DNA of 64,000 nucleotides from positions 1-64,000 of the forward strand of contig NZ_BEWL01000012.1 in assembly GCF_002723915.1 (NCBI RefSeq). The letters are read 5' to 3'. Of the stretch, positions 49,789 through 58,609 are shown in pieces; the first letter of the stretch is position 1, and every line of letters begins with the position of its first letter. Both the position numbers and the translations under genes were made by a program. The stretch comes from Gluconobacter albidus (GTDB taxonomy: Bacteria; Pseudomonadota; Alphaproteobacteria; Acetobacterales; Acetobacteraceae). The notes below the pieces were generated by a model. The model saw nothing but the letters and a program-made list of their open reading frames with translations, was not told where the DNA came from and made no database searches.

Positions 49789-50462
49789 CAGGCCATCCAG
49801 TCCGCTGCCAGGGAGAGACGATCGAGCGCGGCCACGGCATCAGGAGAAAGAGCCCCGACAGATGGATCCATGGTCTGCCAGGTCGTGGATCCAACACCCT
49901 GGACACTTTCCGTCTTCAGAAGCGGATCACGCCCCTGCCCGCATCGCAGCAGCTGGATCGTGCCCAGGCATCCGCCCGCGATGTCGTCGGGAAGCGGCGT
50001 TACTGCCATCGGCAGCAGATCTGCATCATTCTTTTCCGGATCATCCATTTCCGGAAGAAGAAATCCCGCCACATAGCTGACTTCAACATCCCACACATGA
50101 TGCGGGAAGCCGCACCCTGCGGGCACCGGAAGAATATCCTCGATCCGGGCATTCATCCTGTCGACTGATAGCTCATCCAGCGCCACAACCTTGCGACCGC
50201 CCACGCTTATGGATCGAATTGCCGCAATCGGACCGATCGACAGGTTTATTGCCGTCACCCTGCCCCGCACGCGAATGCGTTCCCGATATTCCTGCAAAGC
50301 CAATGGTCGCTGGAGATAGGACACGCAGGCAGCTGAGGCACTGGAGATCAGAGCATCCAGACCCTGCATCTGAGCCATATTTGTGATCTGGAGATATGCC
50401 AATGCACTCTCCAGAGACACAAGGTTGGTGGTTTCTGCTGGTGTCGTGACGACAACAGGCAT
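49788..50462 (-). CDS. head-tail connector (gp6-like adaptor)
   Basis: The 224-residue protein has a helical N terminus (LVSLESALAYLQITN ... ISSASAACVSYLQRPL), typical of the gp6/DUF3199-like connector family that binds the portal. A beta region follows. It is preceded by a hairpin (50475-50503). Assignment by fold-like pattern and gene order. Confidence 0.72.
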   Translation of the reverse strand: MPVVVTTPAETTNLVSLESALAYLQITNMAQMQGLDALISSASAACVSYLQRPLALQEYRERIRVRGRVTAINLSIGPIAAIRSISVGGRKVVALDELSVDRMNARIEDILPVPAGCGFPHHVWDVEVSYVAGFLLPEMDDPEKNDADLLPMAVTPLPDDIAGGCLGTIQLLRCGQGRDPLLKTESVQGVGSTTWQTMDPSVGALSPDAVAALDRLSLAADWMA

Positions 50463-50474
50463 ATTTCACCTCCA

Positions 50475-50503
50475 AACAAAAACGGCCTCCGCTAGGAGAC
50501 CGT
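50475..50503 (-). terminator. terminator-like hairpin before connector gene
   Basis: Minus strand ACGGTCTCC pairs with GGAGGCCGT (one mismatch) around TAGC, followed by TTTTTG. It resembles the T7-ATG copies in placement, just before a ribosome-binding site (ggaggtgaaat) and ATG 50462, but lacks the exact 11-mer. Confidence 0.65.
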
Positions 50504-50751
50504 CAGGATTTGCCGTTTTCTGATTCTTTGCTCGGGTCAGTGCCCGAAAGAAGGTCTCCGCCATCGCCCTCGCCGGCTGCCCCTGAGGATGATTCCGCTT
50601 TGGCCAGGGTCTTGACCGGCATAGCCTCAGCCGTTCCCTTCTTTGCTGCGACAATCGCATCCGCGACGCTATCCGGAAAAACCGCGATATCCCCAGGATT
50701 GTAAACCGAGCCGATACCGCTGCACCGGCCTGTGAAAGTGATTCGCTTCAT
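50503..50751 (-). CDS. small head-region protein, unknown
   Basis: The 82-residue frame begins MKRITFTGRC, has a Gly/Asp/Ser-rich acidic C terminus, and ends in the hairpin. It is 3 bases after the capsid gene. Small proteins at this place in HK97-type modules may be head decoration or connector-adjacent proteins; function here is unknown. Confidence 0.65.
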   Translation of the reverse strand: MKRITFTGRCSGIGSVYNPGDIAVFPDSVADAIVAAKKGTAEAMPVKTLAKAESSSGAAGEGDGGDLLSGTDPSKESENGKS

Positions 50752-50754
50752 GGA

Positions 50755-52098
50755 TTACTGTCCTGCAACTGAGCCGGGAAACCAGGCCGCACCCGTAAGA
50801 ACGGAGATGGCCGCGTCATAGCGGGTATTGAGATCGACCGCCTCAATCACGCGCACCAGCGTCTCATCATTCTGGAAGGCTGAGCGCGTCACCCCCTCAT
50901 TGTCGACATAAGAGGCCTCCGTGCTGACAGCGAGGGTCGTCTGCAAGGCATCGCCAATCAGGATCTGGGAGAAATCAGCGAAATACAGTTCAGACTGATT
51001 TCCATTCGTCCCCAGATTGTCCGGAACAGACGTCGTCGTCGTGAATGGATAGCGACCAATTCTGCCTTCTGAAATTTCAGGGAAAGCAAGAGCGCCAGTC
51101 GCCGTCAGCAGCTGCTCCAGGAACTCCGCAACCGTCGGGTTAATGATGTAACCACAGTTTGCCATCGGAGCATTGCTTCGCGAAAGTCCCAGGCGCATGG
51201 CAGCGAGGTCATTGCGAACGTTCTGCACGACATTGGTCGGGTTTGCCGCGATGACATTGGCGGCAGCGGCGAGATAACGAAGCCCAGCCGGCGCGACGCT
51301 AGACCCCTGCCCGCGAATGAACTGCTGATCCTCAGCGATCCCGACCTCACGGACCATGTCATTTCTGACCAGCGTATCCGTCTGAATCGAATTGTATCGC
51401 AGAAGATCATTTGAAATCGGCACAAGAGCAAACAGCTTCTTGGCAGACATCTTGACCATGCCGACGCTAGGAGCACTGGTGGGGATCGCTGCACGCTCGC
51501 CGCCCCAGCTCGCATTGGACGTCGAAGTCTGCTTGCGGGTCGACAGGTTTCCACGCGGCATCGGAACGGAAACAGCGCCCATGCGACGGACCGCAACCGC
51601 CGGACGAAGTGCGTCGATCAGATCGGTGGAATAATCCTGATTAACCAGGAAGCCACCCTGCACATCGACCGATTCCTGCATGTTATCGGCAGCCTCAATC
51701 GCAAAGGCCGAACCCCAGGTCTTTTCCGAGAAGTCCGCGACTGCCCGCATACCTCCCTGCCCTCGCGTCGCAGCCACCGCCTGGGCAAAGCGCGAGAACT
51801 TCATGCCCGGTTCAAGCTTTTCCGCCGCCTGCGCGGGCACCGTTGCACCGGATCCGCTCCGACCAGCCGGCAGCGTGGCAATCGGGCGCGCAGCAGCTGC
51901 GCGACGATGCTCCAGATCGACTTCACGGGCGATATTCGCCGTCAGTCGGTCATCTTCGGCTCTCAGCGCGTCATATCGGGCAGCTTCTTCGGCCGTCATC
52001 TCGCGGTCGCCATCCGTGGCGGCCGTGTTGACGACAGTTTCCATCTCCGTATGGACTTCACCTTGGCGGGCGCGGAGGGTCGTAATGCGATCAGCCAT
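50755..52098 (-). CDS. HK97-fold major capsid protein
   Basis: This 447-residue protein has an N-terminal helical delta domain (about 1-95, rich in Glu/Arg/Ala) that acts as scaffold and is normally removed. The capsid domain follows from about residue 110. GGFLVNQDYSTDLIDALRP and the later ANCGYIINP and LIGDALQTTLAV segments match HK97 coat proteins. The protease gene lies immediately upstream, which fits cleavage of the delta domain. Confidence 0.92.
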   Translation of the reverse strand: MADRITTLRARQGEVHTEMETVVNTAATDGDREMTAEEAARYDALRAEDDRLTANIAREVDLEHRRAAAARPIATLPAGRSGSGATVPAQAAEKLEPGMKFSRFAQAVAATRGQGGMRAVADFSEKTWGSAFAIEAADNMQESVDVQGGFLVNQDYSTDLIDALRPAVAVRRMGAVSVPMPRGNLSTRKQTSTSNASWGGERAAIPTSAPSVGMVKMSAKKLFALVPISNDLLRYNSIQTDTLVRNDMVREVGIAEDQQFIRGQGSSVAPAGLRYLAAAANVIAANPTNVVQNVRNDLAAMRLGLSRSNAPMANCGYIINPTVAEFLEQLLTATGALAFPEISEGRIGRYPFTTTTSVPDNLGTNGNQSELYFADFSQILIGDALQTTLAVSTEASYVDNEGVTRSAFQNDETLVRVIEAVDLNTRYDAAISVLTGAAWFPGSVAGQ

Positions 52099-52099
52099 T

Positions 52100-53053
52100 T
52101 TAGCCTTCCTGTGCTCGAAGCCGGCGCATATCCAGATCCTGCATGGCAGCAGTCCTTCTTGGAGCCGGTTTTCCTGTGATTTTCGGGGTTTTGCCGGCGC
52201 CGAGACGGGAAACTGTCCCGCTCAGCGTTCCGGTTCCATCGGCCATGCCGGCTGAAACGGCACTTTTCGCCGATTTCATGCCGCCCTGACCGAAATTCTT
52301 CTGGACGTTCGCAACCGTGGTTTTGCGGCCACGCGCGACATCGGCCATGAAAACAGCCTCCATATCGTCCAGAACAGCGCGGATCTGCGCCTGCCCATCG
52401 TCCGAAGACGGGTCCAGGCGCTTGTTTGGCGCGTTGGAACTGACGATATCGACGCTCTGGCGGCCGTTGGCATCCGGCCCAACCTGCGTTGAGGTCGAGC
52501 ACACAATGCCGATCGAACCTGCAACGGCCAGATTGTCCATGATGATTTCATCAGCCTGACTGGCGAGCCAGTAAGCGGCCGACGCAGCGGTTCCGGTGAC
52601 AAATACCGTCACGGGCTTTTCCAGGGCCGCGATCTGCCCCGCCACGTCGCTCAGTTGCACGGTCGCACCGCCTGGGCTGTCCATCACCAGAAGGATCTGA
52701 CTGACAGCCGGACTGGACGCCGCCACCTGAAGGTCGGATGCCAGGGTTTCCAGCGTGGTAAACCCACAGATATCCGCCATCAGGTTCGCATAGGGCATGA
52801 TCGGCCCCATGACGGGGATCATGGCCACTCCGTTGCTGACTGTCGCGGTCTTTGCGCCCTGCAAAGGCGAACCACCGCCTGAGATCGCAGCCATCACACC
52901 CTGATATCGGGCGGCATTGCCGTTTTCCCGCAGCTTCTCCAGGTCAGGAGACAGCATTGTCCGCTCTGCCGCCGCCTCGATCGCGGCCAGCCATTCCGGC
53001 TGGATGGCCCAGGGCATCGCCCTGATGGCATCCAGCGCATAGTGTCTTGTCAT
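52100..53053 (-). CDS. S49-family prohead protease
   Basis: From ATG 53053 (ribosome-binding site aggaagctgac) this gives 317 residues; longer frames run over the portal gene. SppA/ClpP-fold features are seen: VMDSPGG (about 124-130), the likely nucleophile S158 in TAASAAYWLA, and GSIGIV (179-184). It would mature the capsid by removing the delta domain. The C-terminal region (about 260-317) is basic and lacks the fold. Confidence 0.88.
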   Translation of the reverse strand: MTRHYALDAIRAMPWAIQPEWLAAIEAAAERTMLSPDLEKLRENGNAARYQGVMAAISGGGSPLQGAKTATVSNGVAMIPVMGPIMPYANLMADICGFTTLETLASDLQVAASSPAVSQILLVMDSPGGATVQLSDVAGQIAALEKPVTVFVTGTAASAAYWLASQADEIIMDNLAVAGSIGIVCSTSTQVGPDANGRQSVDIVSSNAPNKRLDPSSDDGQAQIRAVLDDMEAVFMADVARGRKTTVANVQKNFGQGGMKSAKSAVSAGMADGTGTLSGTVSRLGAGKTPKITGKPAPRRTAAMQDLDMRRLRAQEG

Positions 53054-53054
53054 G

Positions 53055-54338
53055 TCAGCTTCCTGTTGCAGGATCCGGGCTTGGCTGTCCGCTGATGCCC
53101 ATATTGATCGGACGCCAGATCTCGCCGCCGGCATCGCCGCCGACCGGGTTAAGACCGAATTCGGCCCGGCCCTCATCCGTGCTCATGACGCCGCCATTGC
53201 GCAGCGCGGCGATGCCCTGGGCACGGTCGAGGAAACCACCCTTCACCAGGTCGGACGGGTCATGGACGAACGCGCAGCCGCTTGCCGCAAAGGCATGGGC
53301 CGCACTGGCTGCCACCCGGCTGAAATGTGGGCCGAGGTGGTAGATTACGAATTCCAGGGACTGCTGCTCGATATTGCCGAACGTCGCCTTGGACAGCTCG
53401 AACAGCAGATGCGGTGGCACGCCCCAGGCGCGAGCAATGTCCAGAACCTGCATGGTCCTGGTCTCGACAAGCTGCCCATCCTTGTTATTGACCGGCATGT
53501 AAATCGGCTTGAGGCCGTTACTCAGAACCGCAGTTTCACCGGCATTTTCCACGCCCGAAAAACGCGATTTCCAGTCATCCTTGATTGCCTGCCGCTCATC
53601 AGGCTTGATCGACTTGTCCGTCGACAGCACCGTCGGCGGCTGGGCATTATTCCGCCAGTAATTCTGGACAAAAGACGCAGTCGCCAGATTTTCACCGAAG
53701 GCCTCTTTCATGAAGGCGATCGGATTGAGCCCCTGCAATCCGTTTCGCCCCATGCCCCTGACGTGCCAGATATCCCGCGCCGGGAAGCGGCCGGTGGAGC
53801 CGTCCGGCAGGGTCGCGTCATAAAACATCTGCTGGCCAGAGACCCGGTCGAAGGTCTGAAGCGGCTGACATCCAAACGGATCCAGTCGCGTCAGAACAGA
53901 GGGCCGCATGAGGGCATCCCGCGAGACATAAGCGTAAAAATTGCCAGTCATCAGGACATCGCCGAGAAGGATTTCCCGGAAATCGTAATGACTTTGCGCC
54001 TCGTTCGGCCGCTGATTCATCAGAGTGTAGAGCGGATCTCCTTCCAGACGATGCGTGCCGGTCCCATCCTTCCGGCAGTAATACATCGGCACCATGGCGA
54101 AAACGCCCGTCAGGATCCGCAGCGCCTGCATGACGGCCGGCAGGGACATGGTCGTGCGCTCATTGACCATGACGCCCGCCTTCGATGGACCGCCCATTGG
54201 AAACGAGATCCAGGGCCCACCCGTCTGAAAGGTATTATCCGGGGTGGAAATGCCGCTTTCAGCCGAAAGCCGAGGCTCCTGGCGCGCATGGACAGGCGTC
54301 GACGCACCAGACCCGCGCAGGAAGTCCAGGAGACCCAT
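53055..54338 (-). CDS. portal protein (HK97 family)
   Basis: The 427-residue protein is the dodecameric DNA gate of the head. Typical segments are seen: PAVMQALRILTGVFAMVP, HYDFREILLGDVLMTGNFYAYVSRD, and DIARAWGVPPHLLFELSKATFGNIEQQSLEFV near residue 300-330. It lies between the large terminase and the protease, with gaps of one to two bases. Confidence 0.92.
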   Translation of the reverse strand: MGLLDFLRGSGASTPVHARQEPRLSAESGISTPDNTFQTGGPWISFPMGGPSKAGVMVNERTTMSLPAVMQALRILTGVFAMVPMYYCRKDGTGTHRLEGDPLYTLMNQRPNEAQSHYDFREILLGDVLMTGNFYAYVSRDALMRPSVLTRLDPFGCQPLQTFDRVSGQQMFYDATLPDGSTGRFPARDIWHVRGMGRNGLQGLNPIAFMKEAFGENLATASFVQNYWRNNAQPPTVLSTDKSIKPDERQAIKDDWKSRFSGVENAGETAVLSNGLKPIYMPVNNKDGQLVETRTMQVLDIARAWGVPPHLLFELSKATFGNIEQQSLEFVIYHLGPHFSRVAASAAHAFAASGCAFVHDPSDLVKGGFLDRAQGIAALRNGGVMSTDEGRAEFGLNPVGGDAGGEIWRPINMGISGQPSPDPATGS

Positions 54339-54340
54339 TC

Positions 54341-56071
54341 TTACATCCCTTCATAGACAAATTCGTCGAAGTCAGACGGAGCCGTGGCCATCCCGATCGC
54401 CATGATCAGGGCGACGGCGCCGTCAATCTTGTTTTCCACCCGCTCCTTGCGCGGATAGACGTTGTCCTTCGCATCCGTGTGACAGACGACGTTGGACATG
54501 CACCAGGCGAGAACAGGATCGCCGTCATGGTGCAGCCGACCGGACAGGACCAGCGCCTCCAGTTCCTTCATCGGCTCTGAAAAATTCTGCACCGTCTGCC
54601 GATATTCCTGCATCGGCACGTTCCGCTCGGTCATGCGTTGGGATAACTGGGTCGCCTGCCATGGGTCATAGGCCACAGCACGCACATCGAAGACGCTGAC
54701 GTCGCTCTGAATGTCTGCCTCGATATTATCGAAGTCGATGACATCCCCAGCTGTTGCCGTGATGCGGCCTTCGATCACCCAACCCTCATATTGGGCATTT
54801 CCCGATTCATCGACCTGCCGCTGCGGCAGGTAAAAATGCGCGAAGACGTAATAGTGCGTCTCGTCGCCATTCTTCCGCTGGAACAGGCGGATCCGCACGG
54901 CAAGGTCAACCTTGCTCGCCAGATCGAGGGCCATGATGCAGTCCTGGTCGGCAAAATCCTCGATCCGCAGGCTGGGATCCGCGCAACGTCCCCACGCCAG
55001 CATATCCATCCAGGCCTGATTGGCATTAACCCAGAGATCCAGATGCTTTGTCTTGAAGTTATTCTGCGCGCTGGCCAGCTGCATGGCCTTGTTCGCCAGC
55101 CCCGCCACATAATCCGGCATGACGGACACGCCCCAGTTCGGATTGGCCTTCTTCCAGATTTCCGGATCCGTCCAGTCGTCTCCGTCATCGAGCGTGTAAA
55201 TCAGCCCGAAAAGCTGGTCATCCTCGGCCGTATCGCCCTTGAGCGCGTAAGGGCAGTCCTTCCAGCGGCTGAGCGCTATATTAAGCACCCGGACCATGTA
55301 GCTTCGCAGCTCGTAACAGATCCCCGACCTGTTAGACCCGGCTGTCGTAATGGCCCAGATCATGGACTGATCACGCTTGCCCGCGCCAGTTTCGACCACG
55401 TCATAGACCTCTCGGGTCTTATGGGCATGGACCTCATCAAGGCAGGCAAAATGGATATTCAGGCCATCCTGCGTCTTGCCATCACGCGAAAGTGCCGTGA
55501 ACTGACCATCATTGGCCGCGCAGATGATGCCTGCGACCTGACAGTCCAGACCAAACTGGCGGGCCATGTCAGGGCGTTTGCCGATCATTTTCTGCGCGTC
55601 GCCGAAAACGATCTTGGCCTGATCACGGGTCGTCGCCGCCGAGTAAACTTCCGGCCCCGCCTCTCCATCGGCCGTGAGCATATAGAGACCCACGCCAGAG
55701 GACAGGGTACTCTTGGCATTCCCGCGCGGGACCTCGATATAGACGCGCCGGAAACGCCTAAAGCCGGTCCTCTTGTCCACCCAGCCGAAAGCCGTGGTCA
55801 GGATGAATGCCTGCCATGGCTCCAGCACGATCAGCTCCCGCGCCCGCGCCTTCGGCCCCTTGATATGCGGCATCAGGGAGATGAAACGGCAGACCTTTTC
55901 CGCGCGGTCTTTGTCGAAGCGGTATCCGAACCCCTTGGTTTTCTCGGCCTTCAGGTCCTGTTCCTGCCGGATACAGGCCGCGACCGCATGCTGGCAGGCC
56001 AAGATCCTGCCGGACAGCACATCGCGCATATACCGGCGCGCCATCGCAACGTGGGGATAGGCTGCGGCCAT
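54341..56071 (-). CDS. terL: large terminase subunit
   Basis: The 576-residue motor packages DNA and cuts it. The ATPase domain has a variant Walker A PRGNAKST (about 115-122), and Walker B with catalytic glutamate HFACLDEVHAH (about residue 208). The nuclease domain follows, with an early aspartate in CIMALDLASKVD (near 375). It overlaps the small subunit by one base. Confidence 0.93.
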   Translation of the reverse strand: MAAAYPHVAMARRYMRDVLSGRILACQHAVAACIRQEQDLKAEKTKGFGYRFDKDRAEKVCRFISLMPHIKGPKARARELIVLEPWQAFILTTAFGWVDKRTGFRRFRRVYIEVPRGNAKSTLSSGVGLYMLTADGEAGPEVYSAATTRDQAKIVFGDAQKMIGKRPDMARQFGLDCQVAGIICAANDGQFTALSRDGKTQDGLNIHFACLDEVHAHKTREVYDVVETGAGKRDQSMIWAITTAGSNRSGICYELRSYMVRVLNIALSRWKDCPYALKGDTAEDDQLFGLIYTLDDGDDWTDPEIWKKANPNWGVSVMPDYVAGLANKAMQLASAQNNFKTKHLDLWVNANQAWMDMLAWGRCADPSLRIEDFADQDCIMALDLASKVDLAVRIRLFQRKNGDETHYYVFAHFYLPQRQVDESGNAQYEGWVIEGRITATAGDVIDFDNIEADIQSDVSVFDVRAVAYDPWQATQLSQRMTERNVPMQEYRQTVQNFSEPMKELEALVLSGRLHHDGDPVLAWCMSNVVCHTDAKDNVYPRKERVENKIDGAVALIMAIGMATAPSDFDEFVYEGM

Positions 56072-56535
56072 TATTCAAACTCGGAAAAGGGACTGAACAT
56101 ATCGCCCTGCCCCACATCCTTCAGCCGCAGACGGGCCACAGGCGAAAAGCCGAACTCCGATCCGACCGTCCGCATGAGGCGGATGCTTTCGGCGATGATA
56201 GCCAGCTCAGGACGGCCACGCTTCATGGTGCCCTGCCGCCCGTGCGTTTCGTAGGTGTCACCTTCACCGTCCTGCAGGGCACGCTCAGCGCGCAGCCAGC
56301 GGCTATAGGTGGCGCAATACTGGGCAAGCGCATCATGGTCCAGAAGCGTGAAGATTCCGCGCTCGACCAGCACAGGAACAAGCCTGTTCCACGCTGACTG
56401 GCCATCCTCATCGAGATAGTCAGGCGGCGGCGCCGCTTCCGACTTCAGACGCAGCCCGTCTTCCGGAAGCGCCCGCTTTCCGGCGTTTCCCGTGACGACG
56501 CGCAGATGCGCAGGTTTCGGCTTGCGGCCCTTCAT
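56071..56535 (-). CDS. terS: small terminase subunit (P27 family)
   Basis: The P27-type small subunit recognises phage DNA for packaging. ATG 56535 has a strong ribosome-binding site (gaggaggtcatc) and gives a normal 154-residue protein starting MKGRKPKPAHLRVVTGN, typical of the family. The longer frame to 56718 runs over the hairpin and candidate cos region and is rejected. It overlaps the large subunit by one base. Confidence 0.92.
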   Translation of the reverse strand: MKGRKPKPAHLRVVTGNAGKRALPEDGLRLKSEAAPPPDYLDEDGQSAWNRLVPVLVERGIFTLLDHDALAQYCATYSRWLRAERALQDGEGDTYETHGRQGTMKRGRPELAIIAESIRLMRTVGSEFGFSPVARLRLKDVGQGDMFSPFSEFE

Positions 56536-56733
56536 GATGACCTCCTCATGCGAAATCGCAGGAGGGCTGCCATCCAACCATCCTGTAACTTTTTCCCTCA
56601 ATTTCGCGGGTGTGAAAATTTGCCCATGGCGCGGTCCGGGTGCTCGGCCCTGGCAGGGATTGAAGACCCCCCTACCCCCAATTGACCCGAGGACAGAAAA
56701 ATGGCGGAAAACAGCCATTTTTTGCCGTTTTTT
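56536..56733. other. gap between HNH and small terminase genes; candidate cos region
   Basis: No gene is seen. The stretch 56666-56680 has C-runs (C6, then C5) that read on the minus strand as GGGGGTAGGGGGG. In HK97-type phages the cohesive-end site often lies here, between HNH and terS. A two-way terminator hairpin (56697-56722) lies beside it. No cos family was matched. Confidence 0.45.
56697..56722. terminator. bidirectional terminator-like hairpin
   Basis: AAAAATGGC (56697-56705) pairs with GCCATTTTT (56714-56722) around an 8-base loop. It has a T-run on both strands. It would separate HNH and early transcripts from the terminase operon. Confidence 0.75.
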
Positions 56734-57060
56734 TCAGATTTTCCGGTTCCAGGAATGATCCCGGCTGGTCCGTGCCGAATGATGCGACTGGCACAAGGTG
56801 CGCAGATTGGTCGGATCCAGACGCCTTTCCGGCGCTTCCCGCACACTTTCGATATGATCGACGTTCAGCCGGTCAGTCGGCGTCCGGCAGCCGGGAACAC
56901 AACAGGTCGGATGCAAGGCCAGATGACGCGCCCTTACCTTTTCCCAGGCCGTATCGTATCCACGCTGGCGGGCTGACCCGCGCTTTGCATCGAATTCCCT
57001 GCGCCGCTGATCTTCTCCCTTATGCCACCTGGGCCGGAAGACTGGCGGTCGAACAGGCAT
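56734..57060 (-). CDS. HNH endonuclease
   Basis: From ATG 57060 this gives 108 residues; the longer frame runs over the T7-ATG hairpin. It has the beta-beta-alpha metal core with VDHIESV, DPTNLRTLC and HHSART, and zinc-binding cysteines (CCVPGC ... C). HNH proteins next to terminase are needed for cos cleavage in HK97-type phages, which suits its position before the small terminase gene. Confidence 0.9.
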   Translation of the reverse strand: MPVRPPVFRPRWHKGEDQRRREFDAKRGSARQRGYDTAWEKVRARHLALHPTCCVPGCRTPTDRLNVDHIESVREAPERRLDPTNLRTLCQSHHSARTSRDHSWNRKI

Positions 57061-57080
57061 GGAAAACCCCGGAAAACAGG

Positions 57081-57116
57081 CATAAAAAAAGACGTGAACC
57101 CGTTGGGGTGCACGTC
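57081..57116 (-). terminator. terminator-like hairpin (T7-ATG family, copy 4)
   Basis: Minus strand GACGTG/CACGTC outer stem with an inner ACCCC/GGGT stem runs into T7-ATG (plus-strand CATAAAAAAAG at 57081-57091). It lies 20 bases upstream of the HNH start. Confidence 0.85.
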
Positions 57117-57128
57117 TCGCGAATATGT

Positions 57129-57617
57129 CTATGGAAAATGCGCAATTTGGTCCAAACTGTCCAGCGGAAATTGTCCGGTCCGCAATTTTTCTGCGATGAT
57201 GCAACAGGCCGTCAGGTAACGCCTCTTGGCCGTATTGCGGCCTATGCGCAGTTTCTCTCCGATTTTCTCCCATGACAGCAGAGGCTTTCCTGAGATCGGA
57301 TGAACGCGCATGTGGAGCTGAACCACGAGGCGGATTTCCCGGTTTTCGCTTCCCGTGCCGAGGAACGCCAGCCAGGAGAACACAAGGTCCATCCGCGACA
57401 CATCATCTGGCGTTGGCCGAGGTGGCCGGATGTCGCTTTCCCGTACCCATTGCAGATCCTCTTCGTCCGGCACCATGTCCGGCCAGAAGCCTCTGGCGCC
57501 AGACGGCCGAAGCCCATGCGCCGGCAACGCTGCCAGCGTCTGCGCGGCTTCATCCAGCCATTCCGCAACCTGCTTGGGGACATCCTGCGCCAGATCAATC
57601 CGGTGCCTGCGCCTCAT
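57129..57617 (-). CDS. phage early protein with C-terminal HTH-like segment
   Basis: The 162-residue protein has an N-terminal helical part and a C-terminal LSWEKIGEKLRIGRNTAKRRYLTA segment that looks like a helix-turn-helix (about 113-136). Such proteins near replication genes may regulate late genes. It overlaps the O-like gene by four bases (ATGA). No family is assigned with certainty. Confidence 0.7.
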   Translation of the reverse strand: MRRRHRIDLAQDVPKQVAEWLDEAAQTLAALPAHGLRPSGARGFWPDMVPDEEDLQWVRESDIRPPRPTPDDVSRMDLVFSWLAFLGTGSENREIRLVVQLHMRVHPISGKPLLSWEKIGEKLRIGRNTAKRRYLTACCIIAEKLRTGQFPLDSLDQIAHFP

Positions 57618-58558
57618 GCCGCAGCCTGGACGAGGAAGTCAGACAGTTCCGGACGGCGCAGACCCGTTTCGCCATAGGCCAACCGCTGCCGGTAGTCTTT
57701 CAACGCCGCTTCCCAGGCCCGCGCAGCCTTACGTTCCTCGGCCGTCTTCGGCGCTTCCGGGATATCGCCCCTGGCAATCGCGGCTTCCACGGCCTTGGAG
57801 AAGTAGCCCATGTGCGATGCCGGGTTTCCCTTGACCCGCTGCCGATCGGCAACGTCCCGCACGACAGCCACGATCAGACGCTCCGCATCGTCCTCCGTCA
57901 TGCCCTTGGCCAGAGCAGCCGCGATCCATACTCGCGACACGCCCCAGTTCGGCATGTCGCGGGATGGGTCGAAACCCGCTGCCTCGAATGCCTTTGGCCC
58001 TATGCGAGACATCAGGCCGTCTAGCTTAAGCTTATCTTCTGAAGAAGATTTAGAAGCTAAGCTAAGCTTATCGCGCGTACCCGTGAGGCGGGTTTTTGCT
58101 GGGTTTTCGGCAGACACGGCTTTTCCTCCTGAAATGGGCATGATGGCGGTTCTCTGTCGCGGATCGTTCTGCGGGGTTACAGCTGCGTTTTTGCGCGGTC
58201 TTCCGCCCTTTCTGCCGTTTTCGCGGGATGCGATCGCGCGGCGTGATGGTTGGAGCGATGCCGGCAGACCAATCGTCTGCGCGTCGCGATCCCAGGTTAG
58301 CAGCTGGGTTTTCGCGTAGGTTTCGAGATAGGTTTCGATTAGGTTTTCGTCACAGAAAACCTTGGTGCGTGCGAGCGCGGACAGCGCACCTGGGAAAGAC
58401 ACGTCCAGGACGCCGTCAGCCGTGTTCATGATCAGGTAGGTGACGAGACGCACCCAGGACAGCACCATCACGGCTTCCATGGCGTTGAGGGTAAGATGCT
58501 CCACCTGCATCAGGGCGATGCTGGCAAGCTGCGTGCGATGACTGGCGCTGACCTTCAC
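57614..58558 (-). CDS. O-like phage replication initiator candidate
   Basis: GTG 58558 has an aggag ribosome-binding site (8 bases before) and gives 314 residues; an upstream TTG at 58582 is the alternative. The N-terminal part is helical and could be winged helix. It is followed by an AT-hook-like GRPRKN, a Ser/Lys-rich linker encoded by an AT-rich repeat island (58021-58072), and a helical C terminus. It is next to the phage helicase, the arrangement of lambda O and P. The initiator role is inference. Confidence 0.6.
   Translation of the reverse strand: MKVSASHRTQLASIALMQVEHLTLNAMEAVMVLSWVRLVTYLIMNTADGVLDVSFPGALSALARTKVFCDENLIETYLETYAKTQLLTWDRDAQTIGLPASLQPSRRAIASRENGRKGGRPRKNAAVTPQNDPRQRTAIMPISGGKAVSAENPAKTRLTGTRDKLSLASKSSSEDKLKLDGLMSRIGPKAFEAAGFDPSRDMPNWGVSRVWIAAALAKGMTEDDAERLIVAVVRDVADRQRVKGNPASHMGYFSKAVEAAIARGDIPEAPKTAEERKAARAWEAALKDYRQRLAYGETGLRRPELSDFLVQAAA
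58021..58072. repeat. AT-rich repeat island inside O-like gene (possible replication origin)
   Basis: TAAGCTTATC occurs at 58027-58036 and 58063-58072. Between them lies an inverted repeat ATCTTC-tgaa-GAAGAT (58034-58049) and an AGCTA-AGCTA-AGCTTA tandem run (58055-58070). The island is AT-rich within a GC-rich gene. Confidence 0.5.
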
Positions 58559-58609
58559 GTCAGATACTCCTAGACCTGCCAACAGAGGCAGGGTTGAAAA
58601 CCTAAAAAC

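Noticed and set aside
53052-54356. 434-residue plus-strand frame
   Set aside because: Exact antisense shadow of the portal gene.
54791-56254. 487-residue plus-strand frame
   Set aside because: Antisense to the large terminase gene, which has clear ATPase and nuclease motifs.
56536-56718. N-terminal extension of the small terminase
   Set aside because: It crosses a terminator hairpin and the candidate cos stretch; ATG 56535 has the strong ribosome-binding site.
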